A stretch of 21,209 nucleotides of DNA from positions 1 through 21,209 of the forward strand of contig NCSJ02000515.1 in the NCBI GenBank assembly GCA_002812745.2. Reading direction: 5' to 3'. The DNA is from Scytalidium lignicola. Taxonomy: Eukaryota; Ascomycota; Leotiomycetes. The first letter of the stretch is position 1. The number at the start of each line of letters is the position of its first letter. The notes below the pieces were generated by a model, which was not told the origin of the DNA, did no database searches, and saw nothing but the letters and a program-made list of their open reading frames with translations. Positions 10,197 to 20,557 of this stretch are shown here, piece by piece. A program made the translations under genes and the position numbers.

Positions 10197-10832
10197 ATGA
10201 GCCAAACCAAGGACGAGTTGGTCAACCATCTCAATCTCCACCCCGAGACATATGCTCTGATGGCTGTAAGCGACGTTGCGCTCTTCGCCACCCTACTTAG
10301 CCTTATCTAGAAGCTCGGCCAACACGGGTTTCTAAGCGGAGGACAAAATGACGCTGAAAAAGCTTTCACTAACATAATACCATAGAAAGAGGCAGAAGCA
10401 GCCTATAAATGGCTGACAAAAGGAGAAACGCACTTGAAGAAGAACTGCAAACGAAAACCGCCTTACGATTGGAATGACATCGCAGAAAAATCGAAAGATG
10501 AAGCAATCATACGAATAGCTCAGGGCGGGAATGAATACACCAGTTACTACTGGAACCTGGCGACGCCCACTCCTGATTGCCCGAATTGGATTGCAAGATG
10601 GTTCCTCTACCACAAATTTCGCTACCGAGATGGAAGAAATAAAGGCAAAAGTGAGAGAAACAAGGAGAAGAAGAAAAACGAAGCAATAAGATTAGGTAAT
10701 ACTCTATATTTCCTTGACTGCCTACCATTTGTGCTTTGTAATAGAATTGTGCTTCAATTATTAGAAGAGCGCCAGCGCCAACCGATATATTTAGAACAAC
10801 TGGTATCTGTTCCGAGCTGCAGGAAGTCTTGA
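10197..10832 (+). CDS. Small uncharacterised protein with Trp/Arg-rich motif (two exons)
   Basis: I do not recognise this family. Exon 1 is 10197-10265, giving MSQTKDELVNHLNLHPETY then ALMA. A 120-nt intron follows (GTAAGC...CATAG with ACTAAC as branch site 14 nt before the end). Exon 2 is 10386-10832, beginning KEAEAAYKWLTKGETHLKK. The product is about 171 residues; an in-frame ATG at 10173 would add eight. No signal peptide or membrane helix is seen. The middle reads YDWNDIAEKSKDEAIIRIAQ and ends in the aromatic/basic motif NWIARWFLYHKFRYRDGRNK, followed by a Lys/Arg/Glu-rich tail. The clean intron, the in-phase join and the non-random composition argue for a real gene. A second in-frame intron (10696-10764, GTAATA...TTAG, 69 nt) is possible and would remove 23 residues. 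The aromatic/basic segment could bind a nucleic acid or a partner protein, but that is a guess. Confidence 0.68.
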
Positions 10833-11541
10833 GCTTGGTAGAAGATAAGACGAGGAGGTGGACTTTATTCGAAGGCCAATTCTAACCCGTTACAGATTCG
10901 AGCTTGGCAGGATCGAGTTCTCCAGAAGCAACTAGTGTACAACCAGGTAGGTATTCAATTTTCCATACGTCGAAAGTTATATTGTCATTGTCATTCTCAT
11001 TCTCATGAATTGATCAAACGACTTTTCTTTATTTCCCCATTTTGTTTTTGTTTTGCATCCGCTAACGAGTGACAGAAGCTTCCGGATCGACTGGGCAAGC
11101 CCAGTATGTAACTACCCCGGTATATGAACAGCAGGCGTTCTATGATCCTGTGAGAGATCTCTGAAGGATCATCTTTATAAGATTTGTCAGACATGAGATC
11201 AGAGAGCGCATATAAAGAGAGGGCGGCGAGCAAAAAGCATGTAAGATGATCTAGCAAAAGTATTGTTGGCTTCCACTCCCTCCAGGTCGAGGCAGGCGGC
11301 TAGGAAAGATGATACTTTTGCAGGGCAGCTGCCCACCTTTTTTGNTTTTGNTTTTTTTNGTGGAATTTCCCTTGTTCATAAAAAGGTTTGTATTGTAAGA
11401 GGAGGAATTTGCACCTCAAAAAGGACAGGATCCCATGAGTTATGAGAGGTTAGACAGCATTGGTTCGAAAGCCAAACGAAGTATATGATATCACCATCTA
11501 GTCGGGAGTCTCGATGCGCAATTAGACCTGGTAGCTTGATG

Positions 11542-11557
11542 GTGTGTGTGTGTGTGT
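11542..11557. repeat. (GT)8 microsatellite
   Basis: Eight uninterrupted GT units in non-coding sequence. A simple repeat, possibly length-variable between strains. Confidence 0.9.
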
Positions 11558-12368
11558 CAGCCGCGTGTTTGATGTGGGGCAAAACCAACCCCTTGAGGGC
11601 AGATGGACCACCCCCATCATTTGAAAATGGGGTTCCTGTCATTTCCTGCTTACTACCATGGGTATTTTAAAAATCCCATATATCCTTTCCCCATCTTCCC
11701 CATTTAAACTTTTTTTTAAAGTTTTTCGATAAAAGAGGGGGTTGTGAAACATTGAAAGGGAAAGTTTGCGAGGTATATTTGCTTTCCCACTGGAACTAGT
11801 ACGTAACCACACGTGCATTAACGCCATCCTCGATTCTGACTCGTAAAAAACTTAAAACGTTTCCATGGCGGGAAACCCATGGCCTGGGTTGGTTGTCTCA
11901 GATAGTGTGATCGAATCGTTCGTTTTATTTTCCTCGAAGGGGGGGCAAAATACGCGCTCCGGACACACCACTACTCTTTTCCTACTATAGTCCTCAGTCC
12001 TCCCCTCCCTCTTTCCTTTCATTTCCCCCCTTTTCTAAGGCCTCCTAGATACACGGTGTGGAGCATATTTTTAGAAAGCAAAACGCCGTTATAGTTTCCA
12101 GAGACGGATGACTCACTTGTGAAGATTTGTAGATTGGAGGAAGAGAAAGGAGGAAAAGGAGGTATTATAAGGGAGATCAGGCATGTGAGACAGAGAAGGG
12201 GGGCCAGCAGGGGGTGGTTTACATACCGGACTAACTCGCCCAGGTTAGTATTTAGTTCTAGGGAGACAGCCGAAGTTGGGTGATGAGGTTAAATAGGGTT
12301 TAATGATTCGTTGCAAGGGGGGTTTGAAGCTCGTTGGCGTTGGTTGCCCAATATTGTGACCCCCATTG

Positions 12369-12406
12369 GAGCTGGGCTGGGCTGGACTGGGCGGAGCTGG
12401 AGCTAG
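12369..12406. repeat. GCTGG-rich degenerate tandem repeat
   Basis: Repeated GGGCT/GGAGCT units on the + strand (GAGCTGGGCTGGGCTGGACT and onward). Short, imperfect and non-coding. Confidence 0.7.
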
Positions 12407-12621
12407 CCACTTGCCGGGACTAGACCATTCCGGTTCGGTATCACCTTACGTATATCCATTTATGAAGAAACCTTTGTGTGCTAAAGAATCCCCTCGGAGC
12501 TACTTATCCAATGTATAAAAGTGAAAATTTGAGCGCTGGTATCTAAGGTACGTACCTCTATTGTGGCTACTAGCCACGAAACTGGAGGCTGTGCTAGTCG
12601 TTCCATGTCTTTTATAATGCT

Positions 12622-14328
12622 CTATTCACTGACCTTCTTGTCCACTTTCTTGCCATTTTTATTATTCTCATCCCCATTGCCATTGCCAGGTTTCTCCTTC
12701 TTTTCCTCCTCGTCATCTTCTACATCTTCTTTGCTACGCCTGCGCTCCTTCCCTCTCTCCTCCCTCAACGCATCATGAACTTCTTCACTAGCACCATCGT
12801 ACTTTTCATCCCACTCCACTTCGTATTCCTCTGCAATCTTCTTGATTTCCTTGCGCAAGGCATTGGCTTCTTCGATCAAGGCATCCCACCTAGCCACATC
12901 GAAATGCTTTAGCTGGTATAGCTGATTTTGCCTCCTTGTGACCGTGACGTTGAGCGCAGACCGATAGGAGACCTCCCTGTTATTCCAAAGGAACCAAAGG
13001 TAACCGAACATAATTGTCGAGAGACCTGCTAGGTACTATTTGCAAGAAAGGCATTAGTGAGTGTGAAGCAATACAAGCCAGGGGGAGGAGGTAATTACTG
13101 TTATAGGTTCCATGGTATCCCAACCATAATCCGTTTGAAACGTGAAATGATATATAGCAAGCCACCAGGTAACTAAAATACCAAATCCACCAAGTGCTAG
13201 CCTCTGAGCACCTTTATGAGCAAGTTCGTCGCATTCTTTCTTGATACTGGCGTAATCGTTTAGCTTCCGTGTTGTTTTTCGCAGACTTATCCTCAGATAA
13301 TGCGTTCTATCGTTGAAACTTGGGACACCAACCCGTATCTCTTCAGGCGCTCCTTCCATCTCGACAGCAAACTCTTTACCACGCGCCGCATCTCTAATAA
13401 AATCCCCTATCTCCGTGGAAGCTGACCAGCGAATGAATCTTCTCTCTCCAGACGGAGCATTGTCTGAACCACTCTCGTGTCCATGTCCGCCATAAGATTC
13501 CACACCACCTTGACCAGGACCGCCACGAAGGTTATCTTCAATCTCCTCTCTGCGACTTTTAGGAGACTCTTTTATTTTTCCTAGTTTCAAAAATTGGCCA
13601 TCGACCACTTGCTCCTCGCTTCCCTCTACTGTTTCACTAACATCCTCTTTTTGCTCTTCCGTCACCAGTTCATCCTGTTGGGAATCTTCTGCTTTGAAAT
13701 GAACGTCTGGAATTTTGTCTTTTCCATCTTTTGTTTTGATCAGAGGTAGTTCGGATTGGATAAGACGTTCGAGGTATGACAAGGGTTGTTGGGGGTGGAC
13801 AAGCAGAGCAAGGGGTTCAATTGACTTCCGATTATTGTTTTTATCTAGAGTTGTAACCGGTAAAATAAGCTTCAATAACCTAGATGGCGTCGTTAAAAGC
13901 TTTCCTATTCCAGACACACTTTGTAGTTAGCATTGTGTTCTAATCGCGATGGGCATCTAGATCGAGAACTTAGGGATGAACAAACCCTTAGTCATAACAC
14001 TCGGATTTCTCGCGCGCTTCACGGGTGGCACATCAGAACCTTCCCTGTGCCATGGTCTTCTGCCCTGAAGCTCTTTCGCCTGTCTAGTTGCATCATTCGA
14101 CTGGTCCCCTTCATTGCCCAAACCCCTCTCATGTAAGCTCCTAGCCTTCTCTTCGTAATCAACTTTTTGCAATATGCTACTTGTAGCAAAATTTCGAATG
14201 GAAGTATTGGATAAGTTGGACAAAAAGATCGGTTCTGGTTTGCTTCGAATTGTATGTGCTATTAACTTCCGTGAATATATCGCCAATTGACCAAATTCTT
14301 TGGGAGGGACTAGTATTGTACGCCACAT
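12622..14328 (-). CDS. MCU: Mitochondrial calcium uniporter pore subunit (three exons)
   Basis: Exons are 14328-13986, 13904-13099 and 13035-12622, with introns of 81 nt (GTTTGT...AATAG) and 63 nt (GTAATT...AATAG). The product is about 520 residues. The first exon encodes a basic, Ser-rich mitochondrial presequence (SNTSIRNFATSSILQKVDY) and joins in phase to GKLLTTPSRLLKLILP. The matrix domain follows (EPLALLVHPQQPLSYLERLI; RWSASTEIGDFI). A coiled-coil segment (KLNDYASIKKECDELAHKG) leads into TM1 at about residues 353-372 (GGFGILVTWWLAIYHFTF). The selectivity-filter motif WDTMEP is at about 376-381 and TM2 at about 384-402 (YLAGLSTIMFGYLWFLW). The second intron falls two codons after the filter motif. 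A second coiled coil and a very acidic/basic C-terminal tail end the protein. Family knowledge: MCU forms the tetrameric inner-membrane pore for Ca2+ entry into the matrix, and fungal MCUs work without the animal subunit EMRE. Confidence 0.96.
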
Positions 14329-14838
14329 GTCCGATATTCAACATAATCCATTTAATGGAAGAATGATTACTCTCATAGTTGAAAGACATATTATGATCGG
14401 GATGTTTATCAAGGAATCATATAATCCCTGCTAGAATACAGGCACGACAGGGGAGCTCTGACGTATTATAGCCCAGCATCTCAAATTTCGATGACGTCAT
14501 TTATCACGTGCCTGCGCATCTTACTATCTTCTACTATAAATTGAGTTTCTATTATATATTGGGACTAGGTGTAAAAAAGGGTGCTTTCCAAGTCACTTGA
14601 GGAAAGACGTGTTAACGATAAAAGAGGTCCTTTGTATTTGCCCTAAAAGATATGAAAATCAACTAGTATAAGTTTTATAATTGGAAATACTATGGAGCAC
14701 TTCCCGTCAACTCTACATACCTACACCTAAAACAAAGGGAATGTACAACATAATTAACATGTTCAATAATACAATGCTATATTACGAGTGGTCTCGTATT
14801 TTTGTCTTCCTTCCCAATTACGCATATATGGAACCCAT
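14329..14838. other. MCU upstream region and OGDH 3' flank
   Basis: 510 bp between two minus-strand genes. AT-rich, with no coding frame of interest. It should contain the 3' end of the dehydrogenase transcript and the promoter of MCU, including a CRE-like palindrome and an E-box. Confidence 0.6.
14492..14510. promoter_or_regulatory. CRE-like palindrome plus E-box upstream of MCU
   Basis: TGACGTCA (14492-14499), the full palindromic ATF/CREB-type site, is followed five bases later by CACGTG (14505-14510). The pair lies about 165-180 bp upstream of the MCU start codon, a normal promoter position. bZIP (Atf1-like) and bHLH (Cbf1/USF-like) factors bind such sites in fungi; binding here is inferred only. 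Confidence 0.5.
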
Positions 14839-17800
14839 CTATTCTCCTTTAAGTTTCTCCTGAGTCACGCTGAAAGCGGTCTCTAGAAGATCCGCCTCCT
14901 CCTTCATATGATTGGCCTTCAAGCCAGTTGCTACACTTGCACTGGGATTGCGACCAGCGTACATGACGTGCTTTCGATCATGGTGCTCCGTATGATTTAG
15001 CAATGTCTCAATTCTTGGCTGTGTGAAGCTCCAGGCACCGGCGTTGAGAGGCTCTTCTTGACACCAGACAATGGTCTTTGCATTGGGGTACATATCGAGG
15101 TTTTCTTTTAATTGAGCCCAAGGGAATGGGTTCAATTGTTCAATTCGAGTAATGGCTGCATTCTTGAAATCGTGATCAGCACGGTATTTGTGGAGAGCAG
15201 CATACACCTGGCCTGAGCACAGGATGACACGGTCAATCTGCTCGGGCTCATTGATGGATTTTCCATGCTCCGGATCTTGTAGGATCCATTGGAATTGCGT
15301 GTCACCAGTGAACTCCTCAATTGGTGATCTTGCAAGAGGATGACGAAGGAGGGATTTGGAGAAGAAAAGGACGAGTGCTAGATATTTCAGATTAGTACAA
15401 GGATCAGCACACAGTATGGATTACTTACGCTTTCGGAATTGTCTGTGCATCTGTCTTCTCAAGATGTGGAACAGGTTAGAAGGAGTAGTCATGTATGCAA
15501 CCTGCATATTGCAGTCCTGATGTTGACGTTCAAGCTTTTCTGGTGAAGGGAATATGCGAGGATCTTCATTACAGAGCTGAAGATATCTCTCCACGCGACC
15601 AGATGAATGTTCAGGACCCTGTCCATCGTAACCGTGAGGCAGGGACATGACAAGACCAGATCTCTGCATCCATTTCACCTCACCAGATGCAATAAATTGA
15701 TCAATAATGCATTGGGCATTGTTTGCAAAATCACCGAACTGAGCTTCCCACATAACAAGTGCATTTGGGGATGAAAGCGAATAGCCATATTCGAAGCCGA
15801 GAACACCAAACTCGCTCAAAGAGGAGTTCGAGATGACAAACTTGCCTTGATCTTTGCTAATGTGCTGTAATGGTGTGTAGGTCGTTTCATCTTCTTGGTC
15901 ATGGAAGACGTCATGTCTCTGTGAGAACGTTCCACGTTCCACGTCTTGTCCAGAAACACGAACGTGATGACCTTCATTCACAAGAGATCCAAATGCCAGA
16001 GCCTCTGCAGTGGCCCAGTCAATGTTAACCCCATCACTCACAGTTTTAGCTCTGTTCGCAAGAATACGCTTCAGGTTGCGGTGGAGATGGAAGCTTTCGG
16101 GTGCATTGCCAATAACCTGTCCTATGTGTTGCAAGGTATGCAGAGGCACACCAGTGGGGTTATGAGGCAGGACTTCAGTGGCCAGTTCTTTAGGAGATTT
16201 AAAGCCATTCCAAGCGGAGGTAGTCCATTCCTTTGAAGTTGGCTGATATTCTTTACTCTTCTCAAAACTTTCCTCAAGCATTCCCCATACCCACTTCCTA
16301 TGTTCATCGATATCTTCCTTGGTGAATGTACCATCTTTCAGAAGCTGGTTGATGTAGATATCAATTTGAGGTTCATGCTCGCCGATACGCTTGTACATCA
16401 ATGGCTGAGTGAAAGATGGCTGATCGGTCTCGTTGTGACCGTGCTTGCGGTAGCAGACCAGGTCAATAACAACATCCTTCTGGAATTCTGCACGCCAATC
16501 AGCTGCCAATTGGCAGACGAAGTTAACGGCCTCTACATCATCAGCATTAACATGGAAGACAGGAGCATCGATTGATTTGGCTATGTCAGTACAATAAGCA
16601 GTCGATCGAGCAAATCTCGGGTCGGTGGTGAAACCGATTTGGTTGTTAACAACCAAATGAATAGTGCCACCAGTTGAGTATGCAGGTAGAGAGTGAAATC
16701 CCAAGCATTCATAGACGACACCTTGAGCAGCAAGAGCTGCATCACCATGCAGAAGCACGGACATAGCAGTGTTGTGAGTCTTTTCGTCGTTATTGTAGTG
16801 TTGGATCGCGCGTGTCTTTCCCAACACTACTGGATCTTCTGCTTCTAAATGCGAAGGATTGGCAACAAGAGACAGCTGCACACGCTTTCCGGAAGGTGTC
16901 GGTCTCTCGAAGTTCATACCCAAATGGTACTTCACATCACCAGATCCCTCATCCTCAGCAGTTGAAGAGCCAGCAAATTCACTAAAGATAGACTCATTCG
17001 GCTTGCGAACTACGTTACTGAGCACATTTAGACGACCACGGTGGGGCATTCCAATGACGATATCCTTGACACCATAATCAACACTGCGGTCGATCAATGC
17101 TTTCATACCAGGAACCAGGGTTTCACAGCCTTCCAATCCGAACCGTTTATCATTGGGGTACTTAGTAGCCAAGAAGTTTTCGAAGCTAGAACTCCAGATC
17201 AATCGGTCCAGGATACGTCGCTTCTCATCCACAGAATATTTGAAGGGCTGTTCGACTTCAATTCGCTCTCGTAACCAATCACATTGCTCTCTGTCTGGAA
17301 TATGAATATATTCCACACCATATGATCCGCAATAGATTTTCTCACACGCATTAATGATATCGCGTAATGTCATTTTTTCCCGACCTTCCTTCTTAAACTT
17401 TGGCAATATACCTGGACCTAAAGTATATTCTGTATCCAAATCCTTCTCAGTGAACTGATAATGTTCCAATCGTAGTTCTTTCGGATTGCTATATCCGAAC
17501 TCTTTAGCCTCAGCTCTAATACCGAGTGGATCAATGTTGGCCTTGTGGTGACCTCGAGCTTGGTATGCACGGACTAGGAGTTGGACCTTCAAGTGGTTCG
17601 TCACATCAGAACTCTCCCCAGCCATGCCGAGACCAGGCATGAAACCAGCTACTCCACCAGTTGGTGATGGCACAATTGTTGGAGGTGGAGTGAACGCTTG
17701 AGAGATGGGCATATCACCACTCTCCATATTCTTAAAGTACACCTGCCAGGAGATATGGACACTTGAGGGATCATGCTTCCATTGCATGTACATCTCATCG

Positions 17801-18039
17801 ACGTAATTTGCGGTATTTCCTGACAGGAAGCTGTCATTTTGTTCCGGCGCCTCAACTGCTGCAGATGCATATCGTTTCTGTGAGATAACGGCTAAAGCAC
17901 GACGTCTAGAAGATAGCGCAGTGGTTGAAGGTTTATGGGTGTGGACAAGAGGAGTTCTGGAGGTCGTGGCGATAAATCTCGCAGAGCACCCAGCTTTCAG
18001 GAGCTGGGAGCTCCCTCGTCGGATCGATGTACGAAGCAT
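14839..18039 (-). CDS. KGD1: 2-oxoglutarate dehydrogenase E1 component, mitochondrial (two exons)
   Basis: Exon 1 is 18039-15429 and exon 2 is 15377-14839, separated by a 51-nt intron (GTAAGT...CTAG) that joins HRQFRK to [11 protein letters not shown]. The product is about 1,049 residues, the usual length. It starts with an Arg/Ser-rich mitochondrial presequence, followed by the short E1 N-terminal domain ([18 protein letters not shown]). The thiamine-diphosphate fold follows: [13 protein letters not shown] (about residue 330), the cofactor motif from [10 protein letters not shown] (about 430) to [10 protein letters not shown] (about 465), and [17 protein letters not shown]. The transketolase-like second half carries [15 protein letters not shown] and [16 protein letters not shown], and the C-terminal domain has [14 protein letters not shown]. 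Known role: E1 of the 2-oxoglutarate dehydrogenase complex in the matrix, decarboxylating 2-oxoglutarate and passing succinyl to the E2 lipoyl group. All key motifs appear intact. Confidence 0.98.
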
Positions 18040-18567
18040 TGCGACTTATCAACGCAAATGACGACGTATAGAACCGGTAAGTAAAATACTTTGAAATAAA
18101 TAACCCACGATATCGTGGTCACTTTCAATGAAGTAGAAGCAAATGAAGGGCGGAGTAAGTCTTCGTTTTCATCACAAGAAGTCTAGAAAGAATTCAAGGC
18201 TATGGACCTACGGCTGATTCGGCAGGGGACGGGAAGGTGTGTCATATCCGCTCGGTTGTGACTGATTCACGTGACTCCGGGTTATCGTGCCGGCAAACAA
18301 CGGGAGATTGATGATGTAATTTCTTAGTCATGAATTACATCCAAGTTAATTACTGCCTTGTTGAGCAGAGCAGACTTTTTATATTCAAGAACAATATACC
18401 TGCATATCTATGCCGTAAAGACTTCATATTGTTTTTAGCAATCATTTCTATCTATGATAGTAATACTAGGAGAGAAATCCAATGAATTCACAATACCACG
18501 ATATTAAAATTTGCATGGAATTGAATTAATACGGTAGTTGTAAGGTGAGAGGCAGGCAGGCGACGAG
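18040..18567. other. Divergent promoter region between OGDH E1 and Tfb1
   Basis: 528 bp separate the two divergent start codons, so both promoters must lie here. The half nearer OGDH is of mixed composition and carries an E-box palindrome; the half nearer Tfb1 is AT-rich. No coding frame was seen. Confidence 0.7.
18267..18274. promoter_or_regulatory. TCACGTGA palindrome in the OGDH/Tfb1 divergent promoter
   Basis: Perfect 8-bp palindrome containing CACGTG, 228 bp upstream of the OGDH start and 294 bp upstream of the Tfb1 start. It matches the core bound by Cbf1-type bHLH proteins in fungi. Being a palindrome, it could serve either gene. Confidence 0.45.
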
Positions 18568-20557
18568 ATGGCTACTTCCAAGACAGCCCATATCAGGGCA
18601 TCTACTCTCTACCAGAAAAGTGAAGGTACACTATCTATTTCGAAAGACCAAAAGTCACTCCTTTGGCTCCCACTAAAAGACTCGCCTGAGAACTTTGTCA
18701 CTATTTCTATCGCGGACATTGCTAGTAGGTGTTTTCTGGAAGATCACACTTTCCCGGATAACTGATTCTTTTTTAGATTTACAACAAACTCCAGAGTCTG
18801 CCAAGAAAGTGATGTTGAAAGTCTTTGAAAAAGTCCCAAGTTCTGCTGAACCCGTGACACATCTGTTTCATTTCAACTCTCCTACAAATCCTCGTGGGGA
18901 GGCAAATGCTATTAAAGACGCATTAACTACTTTAATCAGCGAGATTAAAGCAAACGATGTCAAAGGACTTGCAGGAAGCAATGCTGGTGGCACGCAATCA
19001 GCAGCAATGGCTATTGCCAGTGCTGTATCCTCAAAACCAGCTTCTGTACCGTCTAAGTGGTATGATGACGCGCAACTCAAAATTGATATCGAATTACAAC
19101 AGTCACTCATGAAGAAAGACCCAAGTCTGCATAGAACGTACATGGAAGCTAGACGTACAAAGCCGGATACCATATCCGACTCGCAATTCAACTCACAATT
19201 TTGGTCTACTCGTACAAACATACTACGAGCACATGCCATTGAGACGAATCAGAAAAGAGGAGCGTATAACGTTCTATCTGCGGTAAAACCTCGCCAAGTT
19301 GATGGCGAACTAAAAATGAATATTAGCGCTGAGCAAGTTCAATTGATTTTCAGTCAACATCCACTTGTCAAACGTGTCTATGATGAGAACGTGCCTAAAC
19401 TTAATGAAACTGAGTTTTGGTCAAGATTCTTCCTCAGCCGTCTGTTCAAAAAACTCAAGGGGGAGCGTGTTACTGAAGCCGACACCACGGATCCAACGTT
19501 TGACCGATATCTCAATGCCAACGACGATGAGAATATCACCCAAAATCTGCTCAATCTTCATATCCCGCATGTCATTGATTTAGAAGGAAACGAGGAGAAT
19601 CAGGGCGGTTTCAAGAGCGGCAATCGAAAAGATTTTACTATGAGGCCTAGCTCTTCGGCAAAAGTTCCAATTGTACGGACTTTGAACAGTCTCAGTGAGA
19701 AGATCATGGCTCATGTGGCCCCCTCGGATGCAGACGTGACTGCTCCAGCCGGTATGGATGAGGAAACATTCAATATGCTAGCATTGAGGGACCTTCAAGG
19801 TGACCCCGAGGAGAACCGCCTAATGCTCAATATCAAAGAACAGAGCCGATTCTTCTCAAATGATACTTCAGATGTTTCTGAGGAGGCCGCGTTATATGCC
19901 AAACAAATACCATCAGAGGTCCTCTTTGCCCTACAAACGGATCTCGATCCTACCATCATGGATAGTGACGCTACAGGAGGGCTGGATCTACGTACAGCTA
20001 TTGGCTTTTTAGATGACAGCGACAGTGATGACGATGAGGAGGAGAAGGTGCCTCATGTTGGGAGTAAAGCAAGTCTAGCTGAAGCACAAAAGCAGATACT
20101 TCGGAGTATTACCTACCAGAGGGCAGTGATCGATGGATCGGGCGCAGAATCATCATTATCAGGGTTACCCCAAAAGATCTTTGATCGCTTGACGCTAACT
20201 CATGCCACCACGACAGAATTTCTTCACCATTTCTGGGTCATTTTCCTGTCTGGAGACCCCGATCGAGCAGGAGAGCTTGCTAAAATGGTAGAGACATTGG
20301 AGAGAGCAATGGATCGTATTAATACTGTTGCTGCTGACGCCGAGAAGGAGAGATCAGAAATTATTGCCAAGCAGAAGCAACATATTAGACAAGTCTGGGA
20401 AGATACAGGAAGAAAAATCCAATGGAGTTCAAGTTCAGTTGGCGGTGGGGAGAAAGTAGTTAAGGAAATGATGGAACCAACCATAAAAGCTCTTGACAAG
20501 GCAGCAAAAGACTATAGAAAAGCTCTAGCAGCAGAAGGTGTCAATACTGCGGTATAG
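18568..20557 (+). CDS. TFB1: TFIIH core subunit Tfb1/p62 (two exons)
   Basis: Exon 1 is 18568-18724 and exon 2 is 18777-20557, with a 52-nt intron (GTAGGT...TTTTAG) that joins ISIADIA to NLQQTPESAKKVM in phase. The product is about 645 residues. The N-terminal roughly 110 residues form the PH domain (GTLSISKDQKSLLWLPL; HLFHFNSP). Two BSD domains follow: WYDDAQLKIDIELQQSLM to FNSQFWSTRTNIL (about 147-200) and ISAEQVQLIFSQHPLVKRVY to ETEFWSRFFLSRLFKKLKG (about 235-280). Next comes a region typical of the family (HVIDLEG; IVRTLNSLSEKIM). A short acidic run DDSDSDDDEEE lies near 466 and the C-terminal part is helical and charged. Known role: structural subunit of TFIIH in RNA polymerase II initiation and nucleotide excision repair; its PH domain binds acidic activation domains and TFIIE. 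Confidence 0.96.

Larger units (their letters stand above)
10833..12621. other. Spacer without a supported gene
   Basis: About 1.8 kb between the small gene and the 3' end of the MCU gene. No coherent frame or splice structure was seen on either strand. It holds three N characters next to T runs (11345, 11351, 11359), a (GT)8 run, a GCTGG-rich repeat, an AAACTTT/AAAGTTT hairpin near 11707-11725 and a CACGTG at 11810-11815. Confidence 0.5.

Noticed and set aside
10332..10728. Minus-strand frames opposite the small unknown gene
   Set aside because: They are antisense shadows of the spliced plus-strand gene.
11003..11257. Minus-strand frame with a hydrophobic, signal-peptide-like start
   Set aside because: It begins at TTG with no ATG before the hydrophobic stretch and has no splice partner; not enough support for a secreted protein.
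11400..11480. GGTTCGAAAGCC, resembling a tRNA T-arm
   Set aside because: No matching acceptor stem, D-arm or anticodon arm could be found around it.
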